A stretch of DNA of 64,000 bases, from positions 1,116,001-1,180,000 of the forward strand of contig AP018533.1 in assembly GCA_003573975.1 (NCBI GenBank), in the 5' to 3' direction. Positions 35,189-43,769 of this stretch are shown here, in pieces (the first letter of the stretch is position 1; every line of letters starts with the position of its first letter). The position numbers were made by a program, and so were the translations under genes. Source of the stretch: Clostridiales bacterium CCNA10 (GTDB lineage: Bacteria > Bacillota > Clostridia > Oscillospirales > Oscillospiraceae). The notes below the pieces were generated by a model. The model did not search any database, had not been told where the DNA came from, and saw only the letters and a program-made list of their open reading frames with translations.

Positions 35189-35319
35189 GAGCGGAGAAGA
35201 CGAACATCATCGCAGATACATTGCGTGGATCGAGTATAACGCTAAAAAGGCAGAAAGCAGCCACCGCAGGTATTGCAGAACAATCATAGATTTCAATTAC
35301 AAAGAAAGGTTTTGCTGAT

Positions 35320-35547
35320 ATGAAACAAAGTGTTTATTATCAGGGACTCTGCGGCAAGAAATGGGGCATTTGGGATGTGCAGCAGAATCAATGGCAGTTT
35401 GATATTTGTGAAGACACGCCCATGTTGGCGACAGCACGCCTGTTCCAAAAAATTGGACCCAACGCCCGCAAAGAACGCCGCTATGAACCCCGTCAGTTGC
35501 CGGAAAAGAAAGTATCTCAGGTCTCATGTGGAGGAGGGAGTACATGA
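35320..35547 (+). CDS. Unknown 75-residue protein
   Basis: Small basic protein beginning MKQSVYYQGLCGKKWGIWDV and ending in a Cys/Gly-rich tail. AAAGAAAGG lies upstream at a slightly long distance. The tail overlaps the start of the next gene by four bases (ATGA-like overlap at 35544-35547), which supports both as real, translationally coupled genes. Function unknown. Confidence 0.5.
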   Translation: MKQSVYYQGLCGKKWGIWDVQQNQWQFDICEDTPMLATARLFQKIGPNARKERRYEPRQLPEKKVSQVSCGGGST

Positions 35548-36062
35548 CGCAGCGCGAAAAAGATTTATTTTACGAAGTATTGGAACTTCTACGTAAGGAG
35601 GTGCGCGCTTCCTCCGATTTCAGGAACAGGGATTGGAAAGATGCTGATGACTACATCTTCAGCGCGCTCCATTTAACGCAAGGGGATATTGCTGAGATTT
35701 ATTCCGGCCGCAGGGGCTTGGTATACGACAAAAGCGCAATCGAGGGCTTTTATCCTGTCTGTCCATCTTACGCAGAATTACTTCGCTTACATGCGGCATA
35801 TGCCGTAGGATCCGTGACACTGGAATGCGAACTTTACAAAAGCGCGTTGAATGACATGCCATGTATTCGCGCTTACTCTATTGATGAGGGTTTGGTGCAA
35901 CTCGTACTGACATCTGCAGACGCGCCACAACTGGAGGAATTCTTAGGGGAGCATATTACACTGTTTTACCAGCCGGCAAGGCAGTGGAAGGCTGCCGAGA
36001 TCAGCATCCTCGGTTCAAAGGCAGATGGATATGTGGTACTATATTCTGCAAAGGAAGAATGA
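35544..36062 (+). CDS. Unknown protein coupled to the previous gene
   Basis: A 172-residue soluble protein: helical N-terminus (MTQREKDLFYEVLELLRKEV) and beta-rich C-terminal half (ISILGSKADGYVVLYSAKEE). ATG 35544 follows GGAGGAGGGAG and overlaps the previous stop by four bases, an arrangement typical of a functional pair. No motif is recognised; a two-gene module (small basic partner then larger acidic one) could be a toxin-antitoxin-like pair, but nothing else supports that. Confidence 0.55.
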   Translation: MTQREKDLFYEVLELLRKEVRASSDFRNRDWKDADDYIFSALHLTQGDIAEIYSGRRGLVYDKSAIEGFYPVCPSYAELLRLHAAYAVGSVTLECELYKSALNDMPCIRAYSIDEGLVQLVLTSADAPQLEEFLGEHITLFYQPARQWKAAEISILGSKADGYVVLYSAKEE

Positions 36063-36200
36063 CAAATTCACTTAGAAAGAGTGATAAATAACAATGGATA
36101 GAAATCCTTGATTTGCGGGACGCAGATGCTTGACTTGGCAGTTGAAGAAGCAATCAGCGCCAGTTTGAAGGCAGGATTGCGGTAGAAGTTGGAGGCAGCA

Positions 36201-36377
36201 ATGGAAAAAAGAACGATTTGGATGAAGCCCAGTTGTTTTACTCCAGAAATTGAGATGATTATTCCCATTCCGGAGGACCGCGATGCGGAGGAATATATTG
36301 ATGAATTCTTGGACACAATTTTATGTGAAGATCTAAAGTATAACGTCGAGTGGGATTTTTCAGACGGAATCTCATAA
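36201..36377 (+). CDS. Unknown 58-residue acidic protein
   Basis: Small acidic protein (MEKRTIWMKPSCFTPEIEMI, then EDRDAEEYIDEFLDTILCED). GGAGG lies five bases before ATG 36201. It is the last gene of the unknown island; a terminator follows after 87 bases. The 140 bases before it contain a short in-frame relic (about 36127-36186) that looks like a decayed gene end. Confidence 0.5.
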   Translation: MEKRTIWMKPSCFTPEIEMIIPIPEDRDAEEYIDEFLDTILCEDLKYNVEWDFSDGIS

Positions 36378-36463
36378 AGGCTTCAGTTGCTTGTCATACG
36401 TCAAGCGATTGTGCTTTTATCTATGTGATTTCTTCGATCTAATGCACACCACAAAGGAAACAG

Positions 36464-36499
36464 AAACACCCGCAGATTTAAAAAACTGCGGGTGTTTTT
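36464..36499. terminator. Terminator between unknown island and arginase-family gene
   Basis: A perfect 12-bp stem (AAACACCCGCAG at 36464-36475 with 36486-36497) with an A-rich loop and a T run; it can serve the rightward island and, on the other strand, the leftward arginase-family gene. Confidence 0.85.
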
Positions 36500-36517
36500 G
36501 TGCTTTGGCATCACGTG

Positions 36518-37369
36518 TTATTCCCTAAACAGAGGGAGATCCGAAAAAACATTGTGTAACTTCTCTTCGTCAAAGGGGAGATATTCTGCGATGGTCAGGC
36601 CCACCACATCGGACTGGCTGGTGATAGTGTGCAGCATATGGGAGAGTTGCTCCATTGTCATCTGGCCTCCACTGCTACCATCCCCAGTCAGAGACGGATT
36701 GGCAAAATAGGTGGAGTGGAACAGCCAGGGATCCAGTACGTCGATGTCCAAGTGGACCAGGATATGGTCGAAACGCTGCAGGAAGGATTGAATCTCCTCA
36801 TCTGAAATAAAGTCCTCTGTCTGCACCTTATAGGCAACTCCGCTCTCGTTCAGAAAACGTTCCTGATAGTCGTGGAGGCCCTGTAGCCCGACATATAAGA
36901 TCTCGTCGGCCTGGAACTTGGGGTGCTTCATCAGTGTGGAGAGTTCTTTGTCACCGTGCCCCATTAGGGACCCCAGCACCATAGCGTGAGCATGGGGGTA
37001 TCCGTCTGCTGGCGTGGAAACATCCGGATGGGCGTCGATCCAGACGATGCCCACATTGCTGTAGCGCCCGTGCAGATAGTCAAAGGGAGCCTGAGACACG
37101 ATGCAGTTTCCGCCAATGGTGATAATCTTGTCCGGCTGGGCCGCCTCGATCACCTGTGCCGCCCGACAGATGCCCTCGGTCACTTCCTCACGGGCGCGGA
37201 TACCATCCGTCACCGCCCTCTCTTTTCCGTCGGGTGGTGCGATTTCCACCCGCAATAGAGGCTGATTCTCGTTGGCGGGCAGGATATGGGCCAGCAGGTT
37301 GGCGCCAAAGTAATAGGTATCCAGACCGCCGCTCAAGTGATCTGGATAGAGCAGGCGAATGGTTTTCAT
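36518..37369 (-). CDS. Arginase/agmatinase-family ureohydrolase
   Basis: A 283-residue enzyme of the ureohydrolase superfamily, which hydrolyses guanidino compounds such as arginine, agmatine or formiminoglutamate with a two-Mn centre. Ligand motifs: GGNC near residue 85, DAHPDVSTP near 115 (normally DAHxD), and DIDVLDP near 200, with AEYLP at the end. The first motif usually has His (GGDH); Asn-Cys here replaces Asp-His, so one metal ligand is missing and the activity may be altered. ATG 37369 is nine bases after GGAGAG; the ATG at 37378 is too close. Monocistronic; no metal box seen. Confidence 0.8.
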   Translation of the reverse strand: MKTIRLLYPDHLSGGLDTYYFGANLLAHILPANENQPLLRVEIAPPDGKERAVTDGIRAREEVTEGICRAAQVIEAAQPDKIITIGGNCIVSQAPFDYLHGRYSNVGIVWIDAHPDVSTPADGYPHAHAMVLGSLMGHGDKELSTLMKHPKFQADEILYVGLQGLHDYQERFLNESGVAYKVQTEDFISDEEIQSFLQRFDHILVHLDIDVLDPWLFHSTYFANPSLTGDGSSGGQMTMEQLSHMLHTITSQSDVVGLTIAEYLPFDEEKLHNVFSDLPLFRE

Positions 37370-37378
37370 GATTTTCAT

Positions 37379-37768
37379 CTCTCCTTATAGTGTAGGGGTG
37401 TAAAAATTTGATTATTGTTCAATTAGATTTATGCGGAAAGAAATAACTGTTAGGACGATGGCCTTTTCTGTGCGGCTCAGATACGCGACTGTGAGATTGG
37501 TGGCCAATGGGGCCCAGACTGTACGCAATACACCCATACTAATATAAAGACTTTTCAGATCACAGCAGATATAGGTCCTTTCACTTGTGCTGTAGACACG
37601 ACTTTCTTTCGACTTACTTTCCAGTACCAGTATAGCGCAAATACTCTGGTGATTCCTCAATATAGAGAGAAGAAAATCGTCCGATGGCTCATCCCAAAGA
37701 GGGAGAATTGTTTTTGCGTGATGCTTGATATCACATGGATGAAATTTTGCCCCAAAGTGATTAGAAAT
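37379..37768. other. Gap with possible transporter remnant
   Basis: On the minus strand 37412-37660 encodes a fragment whose last 45 residues (GVLRTVWAPLATNLTVAYLS, then EKAIVLTVISF) look vaguely like the region of MFS transporters around the PSxxRATVLS motif. There is no start, no ribosome-binding site and no continuation, so if the likeness is real it is a decayed gene end. The rest of the gap is AT-rich and shows nothing I can name. Confidence 0.25.
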
Positions 37769-38128
37769 TTACATCCAGTATTTTTGTATTGCCGCAAAAG
37801 ATTTTTCGCTAATAACATGTTCAATTTTACAGGCATCTTCTGTAGCGGTCTTTTCATCCACTCCCAACCTCATGAGTAGTTGAGATAGAACAGTGTGACG
37901 AGTGTACATTGTTTTGGCAACTTCCATACCCTTCGCTGTCAAAGAGATTCCACCGGTGTCATCCACAGAAACATAGTCATCCCGTTTCAAAATTGACAGA
38001 GCGCGGCTGACACTGGGCTTGGAGTATCCCATCTGCTCGCCTACGTCGATTGCACGCACGTGGCTCTTTTTCTGAGAGAGTATATAGATCGTCTCCAGAT
38101 ACATCTGGCCGGATTCATAAATCGACAT
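37769..38128 (-). CDS. DtxR-family metalloregulator A
   Basis: A 119-residue metal-dependent repressor of the DtxR/MntR family: N-terminal winged helix (VGEQMGYSKPSVSRALSILK) plus the dimerisation/metal domain, without the C-terminal SH3 domain. Predicted ligands are Met9, Glu12, His78, Cys100, Glu103 and His104; Met plus Cys is the DtxR/IdeR (iron) pattern, where MntR has Asp and Glu. The second, ancillary site is incomplete (Ser and Thr where DtxR has Glu and His). ATG 38128 has GGAGGT. It is divergent from feoA and is the best candidate to bind the metal boxes. Its own promoter has TATAAT near 38155 on the minus strand. Confidence 0.9.
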   Translation of the reverse strand: MSIYESGQMYLETIYILSQKKSHVRAIDVGEQMGYSKPSVSRALSILKRDDYVSVDDTGGISLTAKGMEVAKTMYTRHTVLSQLLMRLGVDEKTATEDACKIEHVISEKSFAAIQKYWM

Positions 38129-38251
38129 AGTGACCTCCATTAGTTTAGTTTTTTCAATTATATCATAAATCGTAGCAGTTTTACAATCGTTTTGATTTTC
38201 GAGATGGATAAGAGTTGCCATTCAAAAGTGAACAATCTGTAAATATGACTC

Positions 38252-38306
38252 TTGACAAAAACGATGGTTTGCGATATATTATGTAGCCGGTTAGAAAATG
38301 CTAACT
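38252..38306 (+). promoter_or_regulatory. feoA promoter with metal box
   Basis: TTGACA (38252-38257), 17 bases, TATATT (38275-38280), then the box GGTTAGAAAATGCTAACT at 38289-38306, covering the start point. feoAB are classical iron-repressed genes, which links the box to iron. Confidence 0.85.
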
Positions 38307-38370
38307 TATTTCGTGAGTCGTCGCCAGCTTTTGCTGACTGAAATATAAAATGGGAGAATAGGTGAACGAA

Positions 38371-38583
38371 ATGACTTTGAAAGATGCCGTAGAAGAAAAG
38401 GAATACATTGTCCGGCAAATTGACACCGATGACGAGGAGTTGAAAACCTTTCTATTTTCTCTTGGGTGTTATGAGGGGGAACCCATTACAGTGGTTTCTC
38501 ATTTGAAGGACAGTTGTGTCGTTTCCATCAAGGACGGCCGGTATAACATTGATAACCAGTTGGCAGATGCAATTTTGATTTGA
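38371..38583 (+). CDS. feoA: FeoA, ferrous iron transport accessory protein
   Basis: A 70-residue SH3-like cytoplasmic protein needed for FeoB activity. The family pattern is visible in LFSLGCYEGEPITVVSHLKD and at the end VSIKDGRYNIDNQLADAILI. It is of normal length. ATG 38371 is six bases after AGGTG; a GTG at 38362 is less likely. It is preceded by the metal-box promoter and followed, 139 bases later, by feoB, which has its own weaker box. The pairing with feoB makes the assignment secure. Confidence 0.9.
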   Translation: MTLKDAVEEKEYIVRQIDTDDEELKTFLFSLGCYEGEPITVVSHLKDSCVVSIKDGRYNIDNQLADAILI

Positions 38584-38656
38584 TGGATCTGATCTGTGCC
38601 GCTGATGCCGACAAGGGGGGATCAGCGGCACGAAATAGGGGTTTACTATACATAAC

Positions 38657-38674
38657 GGTTAGCGAATAGCAACC
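38657..38674. promoter_or_regulatory. Degenerate metal box before feoB
   Basis: GGTTAGCGAATAGCAACC has an intact left arm and two changes in the right arm (CTAACC to GCAACC). It lies 48 bases before the feoB ATG, so feoB may also have an internal, less tightly controlled promoter. Confidence 0.45.
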
Positions 38675-38722
38675 GATGTGTGTTGTAATATAGAGAACAT
38701 CAGAAAGAGGAGGAAGATACCC

Positions 38723-40726
38723 ATGCGCATTGCCTTAACAGGCAACCCGAACTCCGGCAAAACCACCATGTACAACGCTCTTACTGGACGGAATGAAAAG
38801 GTGGGCAACTGGGCCGGCGTGACGGTGGAAAAGAAAGAACACCCCATCAAGAAGGCCTACTACAGTGGGACAGAAGAACTCATCGCCGTAGATCTACCCG
38901 GTGCTTATTCCATGTCGCCTTTTACGTCAGAGGAGAGCATCACCAGTTCTTATGTGCGGCATGAGCACCCCGACGCCATCATCAACATTGTGGACGCCAC
39001 AAACCTCAGCCGCAGCCTGTTTTTCACCACGCAGCTGTTGGAACTGGGCATTCCCGTTGTGGTCGCCCTGAACAAGAGCGACATCAACGCAAAAAAGCAG
39101 ACCACCATTGATGTTGCCGATCTTTCCGCTAAGCTGGGCTGCCCCGTTGTGGAGACGGTATCCATCTCCTCCGAGGGCTTGAAAGCGGTGGTGGATGCGG
39201 CGGTCGCCTTGAACGGCAAGGGGCAGAAAGCCCCTTACACCCAGGGTGACATTGACCTGACCGACAAGCATGTTGTGGAAGAGGCGGACCGTAAGCGTTT
39301 TGCCTTTGTCAACCAAATCGTGTCTAAGGTGGAGAAGCGGAAGGTCCTTACCCGTGAGAAGGGCACCGGGGACGCCATTGACAACATCCTTACCAACAAG
39401 TTCCTGGGTATTCCCATCTTTGCGGTGGTGATGTTCCTGGTGTTCCAGATTTCCCAGGTCTGGGTCGGGCCCCTGATTGCAGACACGCTGGTAGCGTGGA
39501 TCGAGACATTCCAGGGATATGTTGGTGAACTTCTGGCCGACGCCAACCCCCTGCTGACCGCTCTGCTGGCTGACGGTATTATCGGCGGCGTGGGCGCTGT
39601 GGTTGGCTTCCTGCCTCTGGTCATGATCATGTACTTCCTCATCGCCCTGTTGGAAGACTGCGGCTATATGTCTCGTGTCTCCGTGGTGCTGGACCCCATT
39701 TTCAAGAAAGTGGGTCTTTCCGGCAAATCCGTGATCCCCTTTGTCATCGGCACTGGCTGCGCCATCCCCGGTGTTATGGCCAGCCGCACCATCCGCAACG
39801 AGCGCGAACGCCGGGCGACCGCCATGTTGACCCCGTTCATGCCGTGCGGCGCCAAGATCCCCGTCATCGCCCTGTTTGCCGGCGCCTTCTTTGACGACGC
39901 GGGCTGGGTGAGCTTCCTCATGTATTTCACCGGTATCATACTTATTTTCCTGGGCGCCTTGCTGGTAAACAAGATCGCCGGATACAAGAACCGGAAATCC
40001 TTCTTCATCATCGAGCTGCCCGAATACAAAGTGCCTTCCCTGGTGTTTGCCTTCAAGGCCATGTGCGCCCGGGGCTGGGCCTACATCGTGAAGGCTGCCA
40101 CGATCATCCTGCTGTGCAACACCGCCGTGCAGATCATGCAGACCTTCACCTGGAGCTTCCAGGTGGCCGAGACTGCCGACAGCTCCATCCTTGCCTCCAT
40201 CGCTGGACCCTTTGCGTACCTGCTGGTCCCCATCGTGGGTGTGCTCAGCTGGCAGCTGGCCGCCGCCGCTGTTACCGGCTTTATTGCCAAGGAGAACGTG
40301 GTGGGTACCCTGGCCGTCTGCTTCGTGGGCCTGGAGAACCTGATCGATACCGATGCGCTGGAGATGATGGAAGGCGCAGGCGCCGAGGTGGCGGGTGTCA
40401 TCGCCATCACCAAGGTAGCTGCTCTGGCCTACCTGATGTTCAATCTGTACACGCCGCCCTGCTTTGCCGCTATTGGCGCTATGAACTCTGAGATGAAGAG
40501 CGGGAAGTGGCTGTGGGCCGGCATCGGCCTGCAGCTGGGCACCGGCTACACGGTGGGCTACCTGGTTTACCAGATCGGCACGCTGATCACCACCGGCTCT
40601 CTGGGCGCGGGCTTTGCCCCCGGCCTCATCGCGGTGGTTGTCTTTGCGGCGATCCTTGTCTACCTGTGCATGAGAACCCAGAAGGATCTCAAGAGTGAGT
40701 ATGCGTTAAGTGGGGCGAAGTCCTGA
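38723..40726 (+). CDS. feoB: FeoB, ferrous iron permease
   Basis: A 667-residue Fe(II) transporter with an N-terminal G protein (G1 GNPNSGKT at residues 7-14; G3 DLPG; G4 NKSD) followed by the helical spacer and a membrane domain with two Gate repeats (GTGCAIPGVMASRTI; IAKENVVGTLAV) holding the conserved Cys near 350. ATG 38723 has AGGAGG at a slightly long spacing; the upstream 45 bases in frame show no homology to the family start. Its stop overlaps the next small gene by one base. A transport function for ferrous iron is well established for this family. Confidence 0.97.
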   Translation: MRIALTGNPNSGKTTMYNALTGRNEKVGNWAGVTVEKKEHPIKKAYYSGTEELIAVDLPGAYSMSPFTSEESITSSYVRHEHPDAIINIVDATNLSRSLFFTTQLLELGIPVVVALNKSDINAKKQTTIDVADLSAKLGCPVVETVSISSEGLKAVVDAAVALNGKGQKAPYTQGDIDLTDKHVVEEADRKRFAFVNQIVSKVEKRKVLTREKGTGDAIDNILTNKFLGIPIFAVVMFLVFQISQVWVGPLIADTLVAWIETFQGYVGELLADANPLLTALLADGIIGGVGAVVGFLPLVMIMYFLIALLEDCGYMSRVSVVLDPIFKKVGLSGKSVIPFVIGTGCAIPGVMASRTIRNERERRATAMLTPFMPCGAKIPVIALFAGAFFDDAGWVSFLMYFTGIILIFLGALLVNKIAGYKNRKSFFIIELPEYKVPSLVFAFKAMCARGWAYIVKAATIILLCNTAVQIMQTFTWSFQVAETADSSILASIAGPFAYLLVPIVGVLSWQLAAAAVTGFIAKENVVGTLAVCFVGLENLIDTDALEMMEGAGAEVAGVIAITKVAALAYLMFNLYTPPCFAAIGAMNSEMKSGKWLWAGIGLQLGTGYTVGYLVYQIGTLITTGSLGAGFAPGLIAVVVFAAILVYLCMRTQKDLKSEYALSGAKS

Positions 40727-40896
40727 TGATTGATTTCATTGTAGTTGCAGTTCTTGTGGTCATTGTTGCGGCTGCCGCTTTCTATGTCTACAAAGCGAAA
40801 AAGAGCGGTAAAAAGTGCATTGGATGCCCGGATGGCTGCTCCTGTGGTTCCAAGAAAGATAGTTCCCACTGCAGCTGCGGTAAGGGTCACAACTGA
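40726..40896 (+). CDS. FeoB-associated Cys-rich membrane protein
   Basis: A 56-residue protein: one N-terminal membrane helix (IDFIVVAVLVVIVAAAAFYV) and a cytoplasmic Cys-rich tail with six Cys (KKCIGCPDGCSCGSK and HCSCGKGHN). The ATG shares one base with the feoB stop, so it is translated by coupling. Such proteins accompany feoB in Bacillota and are thought to bind iron or deliver it at the pore exit. A terminator follows directly. It is too short for most gene callers, so it may be missing from automatic annotations. Confidence 0.9.
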   Translation: MIDFIVVAVLVVIVAAAAFYVYKAKKSGKKCIGCPDGCSCGSKKDSSHCSCGKGHN

Positions 40897-40910
40897 TATG
40901 TGAAAGAGAA

Positions 40911-40948
40911 GGTTGCGGCTTTTCTGTTGGAAAGCCGCAACCTTTTTC
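40911..40948 (+). terminator. Terminator of the feo operon
   Basis: A perfect 12-bp stem (GGTTGCGGCTTT at 40911-40922 with 40931-40942) followed by TTTTTC. Confidence 0.9.
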
Positions 40949-41007
40949 TACACGTATGCTATGATTCCCGTTGCCTTGTAAAACGCTAGGAAGGACGACG
41001 CTGCTCT

Positions 41008-41373
41008 ATGGTCTTGAAAGAGACAATGGAAAACTACGTAAAAGCGATTTATAGCTTGTCGCGCTGGGGGGAGGTCCGTCCTTATCAGCTGGCTGATTAT
41101 TTATCTGTTTCGCGCCCTACCGTATCCACTACTGTCAGGTCACTTGTCGAAGAGGGATTTGTCTGCGTGGACGATAGGAAAGAAATCCACCTGACCAGAA
41201 AAGGGTTAAAAATCGCCAAAGAGATGATGGAAAAACACAACGTCCTGTTCAATCTGCTGGTTAGTCTTGGTGTTGACGAAAACATTGCTTCCAGCGATGC
41301 ATGCAAGATGGAACATGCGATCAGTGCCGAAAGTTTTTTGGCTCTGAAATCACTAACTCGCTTCTCGGACTGA
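41008..41373 (+). CDS. DtxR-family metalloregulator B
   Basis: A 121-residue DtxR-family protein without SH3 domain, with helix-turn-helix YQLADYLSVSRPTVSTTVRS. The C-terminal ligands are kept (His77, Cys99, Glu102, His103 in DACKMEHAIS), but the N-terminal pair is lost: Asn9 and Lys12 stand where regulator A has Met and Glu. It may therefore bind metal weakly, bind another cofactor, or be metal-independent. It follows the feo operon after its terminator; no metal box is seen in front of it. The start (ATG 41008) lies close to an AAGGAC-like site. Confidence 0.9.
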   Translation: MVLKETMENYVKAIYSLSRWGEVRPYQLADYLSVSRPTVSTTVRSLVEEGFVCVDDRKEIHLTRKGLKIAKEMMEKHNVLFNLLVSLGVDENIASSDACKMEHAISAESFLALKSLTRFSD

Positions 41374-41660
41374 ATAGCAGCAGACCAATGAAAGGCATGA
41401 TAATCTTCTTATGCATCATTAAATGATTTTGAATTCGCCCTATTAACGCGATTACAAATTTTTCTCATTTTGAATGTGCAGGGGGCACTGGAAATTTTGA
41501 AATTCTGTCCTTGGAATAGCAAATACAACTCCTATGTAAAGAAAAATAGTGCCCTGCACGTAAGACCAGTTACGTGCAGGGCACCGCTCGCTTGGTTTTA
41601 TTTTGCCATCTCATTTGACAGATTGCAAGAAGTTAGTGAATCTGATCTGGAAGGTGGCGG
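41374..41660. other. Intergenic region between convergent genes
   Basis: Apart from the terminator of the leftward PepSY gene (41550-41583, listed separately), I see no gene here. Sequence around 41420-41540 is AT-rich. Confidence 0.4.
41535..41583 (-). terminator. Terminator of the PepSY gene
   Basis: On the minus strand a perfect 14-bp stem (41570-41583 with 41550-41563, loop of six) is followed by CTATTTTTC. It ends the leftward PepSY transcript 78 bases after its stop codon. Confidence 0.8.
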
Positions 41661-42716
41661 TCAATCCCAGTCGGCGTCCCAATCCAGGATCGCGCCGGTC
41701 ACGGCATCGATTTCAAACTCATATTCCATCCAGCCGCTGCGCATCTCGCCCTCGTAAAGCACACGGCCGTCATCCACCTCCAGCTTGAACTCGGTGTAAA
41801 CTCCCGTGGTACCGGCGGCCTGCTCCACGATCTGCTTCGCTTTCGCCTCGCCAATGTAGTCGCTGGCCTTGCTGGAAACCGTGTACCACTCCACATCAAA
41901 GTCAAAGCCCAGGATCGCGCCGCTGGCGGCGTCGATTTTGTAGTCATATTCCTTGTTCCCAGAGAAGAATTCCACGTCGTACACTCTCATGCCGTCGTCA
42001 TAGTCCAGCTCGACATTGATGAATACCGTGTCCGCCGCAGCCACGCCCGCGTGTTCCAGGGCGATGGACTTGGCCTTCTCCGCGCCAATATCGGTATTGG
42101 CCTGGGCCTGGTAACCGCCCGCCGCATACCATTCAATATCCTGATCGAAGCTCACGATATCCCCGGTGGCGGCATTGATCTTGTAGTCATACTCCTTATT
42201 GCCGGAGAAAAACTCCACATCATACACCCGGAGGCCGTTCTCATAGTCCAGGTTGGCATAGATAAACGCAGTATCCGAGGCGGCCAAGCCTGCGTGCTTC
42301 AAAGCGATGGATTTGGCCTTCTCCGCACCAATATCGGTACTGGACTGAGACACCGTGTCGGAACCGGCCATGTGCCATTCAATATCATAATCGAAGCCGA
42401 GAATAGTGCCGGTAGATGCGTCGATTTTGTAGTCGTACTCCTTGTTCCCAAACAGAAATTCCACATCGTATTCCATCCGGCCGTGGTCATAGTCCTGCTT
42501 GGCGAAGATCCAGGACACCTTGGAAGCATCCACCCCAGCGTGATTCAGGGCAATCTCCTTCGCTTTGGCCTCGCCGATATAGGACGCCTGTTGGAGATGG
42601 GGAACCGCCTGATGGGCGGAGGCGTTCACCGCCATTGAGGGAACGAGCAGTGCTCCGGTCATGAGCACCATAGCGGTGCAGCCTGCCAGGATCTTAGGAA
42701 AATTCTTTTTCATCAT
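41661..42716 (-). CDS. Secreted protein with four PepSY repeats
   Basis: A 351-residue exported protein: signal peptide (hydrophobic core near residues 9-25, cleavage near SAMA/NASA), then four PepSY units of about 75-80 residues starting with SYIGEAKAKEIALNHAGVDA and similar, each ending EYDYKIDAxTGxILxxDxDxEW. Units 1-3 are close copies, unit 4 is more divergent; the pattern is a repeat array of recent duplication. PepSY domains are thought to inhibit proteases or occur in ferric-reductase and peptidase proteins. The ATG follows GGAGGACTTT. No metal box lies upstream, so its link to the metal genes is only proximity. Confidence 0.85.
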   Translation of the reverse strand: MMKKNFPKILAGCTAMVLMTGALLVPSMAVNASAHQAVPHLQQASYIGEAKAKEIALNHAGVDASKVSWIFAKQDYDHGRMEYDVEFLFGNKEYDYKIDASTGTILGFDYDIEWHMAGSDTVSQSSTDIGAEKAKSIALKHAGLAASDTAFIYANLDYENGLRVYDVEFFSGNKEYDYKINAATGDIVSFDQDIEWYAAGGYQAQANTDIGAEKAKSIALEHAGVAAADTVFINVELDYDDGMRVYDVEFFSGNKEYDYKIDAASGAILGFDFDVEWYTVSSKASDYIGEAKAKQIVEQAAGTTGVYTEFKLEVDDGRVLYEGEMRSGWMEYEFEIDAVTGAILDWDADWD

Positions 42717-42982
42717 AAAGTCCTCCTAAAGTTGTTGTTCCAGCAATTTCGGGGGGCTGTTTTTTTGCTGTTCATCTATATAACGCGCAGACAAAGTGTT
42801 TTATTGCATCGGGCAGAAATATTTTTCTTAGACAGTAAAGATATCCTAGCGTTCTTTTTTACTCCCCGGCTTTTTGGGGGCCAGAAGCTTATTGCATTTG
42901 CAGCGTTCCCGATTGACGCTAAATATACCTGTGTTGTCTGTGAGAGCTATTCCTGAATTCGCCGCAAAATATTCAGGTTCCT
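42717..42982. other. Intergenic region, no gene seen
   Basis: Between the PepSY and ZIP genes (both leftward) only AT-rich promoter-like sequence is visible; a small rightward ORF (about 42732-42956) lacks a ribosome-binding site and familiar composition. Confidence 0.4.
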
Positions 42983-43765
42983 CTATCCCAGCGCCACATC
43001 AAGTGCCATCATCAGAGTGAACCCCACAGCGAAGGACAGCGCACCAATATCTGAGTGCTTTCCCTGGGACATTTCTGGGATCAGTTCTTCCACTACCACA
43101 TAAATCATAGCACCAGCAGCAAAACTCAGCAGGTAAGGAAGAGCCGGGACCACCAGTCCAGCAGCCAGAATCGTCAATAGAGCGCCCAGGGGTTCTACTG
43201 CACCGGAGAGTACGCCTCCCGCAAAGGCTCGGGGTTTACTCATTCCCTCCGCTCGCAGGGGCATGGAGATAATAGCTCCCTCGGGGAAGTTCTGGATGGC
43301 GATGCCCAAAGACAAGGCCAGAGCGCCCATCATGGTGATTTGACCGTCTCCGGCTAGGTAGCCTGCATAGACCACGCCTACAGCCATTCCCTCCGGAATG
43401 TTATGAAGGGTGACAGCCAGCACCATCATGGTAGAGCGCCGCAACCGCGTATGAGGCCCTTCTGCGTGGTGACTCTTTTGATGGAGGTGTGGAATCAGAT
43501 GATCTAACCCCAGCAGAAAGAGGATGCCAGCCCAAAAGCCAATGACCGCTGGCAGAAAGGCCAAAGAACCCGCCCCGGAGGATTGATCCATAGCAGGAAT
43601 CAGCAGGCTCCAGATAGACGCAGCAACCATGACACCAGAAGCAAAGCCGGTCAACCCCCGTTGCACCCGATCCCCCAAACCTTTCTTCAGGAAAAAGACG
43701 CAGGCAGACCCTAGCGAGGTGCCCACAAAGGGAATCAGCAGGCCATAGATAACCAGTGTTTCCAT
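42983..43765 (-). CDS. ZIP-family divalent metal transporter
   Basis: A 260-residue ZIP transporter of the GufA/ZupT group with about eight membrane segments. The binuclear metal site is seen in HNIPEGMAVG (TM4) and IQNFPEGAII (TM5); YVVVEELIPEM carries further acidic residues. A His-rich loop (HLHQKSHHAEG) sits between TM3 and TM4. The family imports Zn, Fe or Mn. The gene is second in a leftward unit: a 58-residue ORF ends four bases before its ATG, and a metal-box promoter stands in front of that ORF. Iron or manganese import under metal control is likely. Confidence 0.9.
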   Translation of the reverse strand: METLVIYGLLIPFVGTSLGSACVFFLKKGLGDRVQRGLTGFASGVMVAASIWSLLIPAMDQSSGAGSLAFLPAVIGFWAGILFLLGLDHLIPHLHQKSHHAEGPHTRLRRSTMMVLAVTLHNIPEGMAVGVVYAGYLAGDGQITMMGALALSLGIAIQNFPEGAIISMPLRAEGMSKPRAFAGGVLSGAVEPLGALLTILAAGLVVPALPYLLSFAAGAMIYVVVEELIPEMSQGKHSDIGALSFAVGFTLMMALDVALG

Positions 43766-43769
43766 AGGA

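Noticed and set aside
42732-42956. Small plus-strand ORF between PepSY and ZIP genes
   Set aside because: No ribosome-binding site; Phe/Leu-rich reading of AT-rich promoter DNA.
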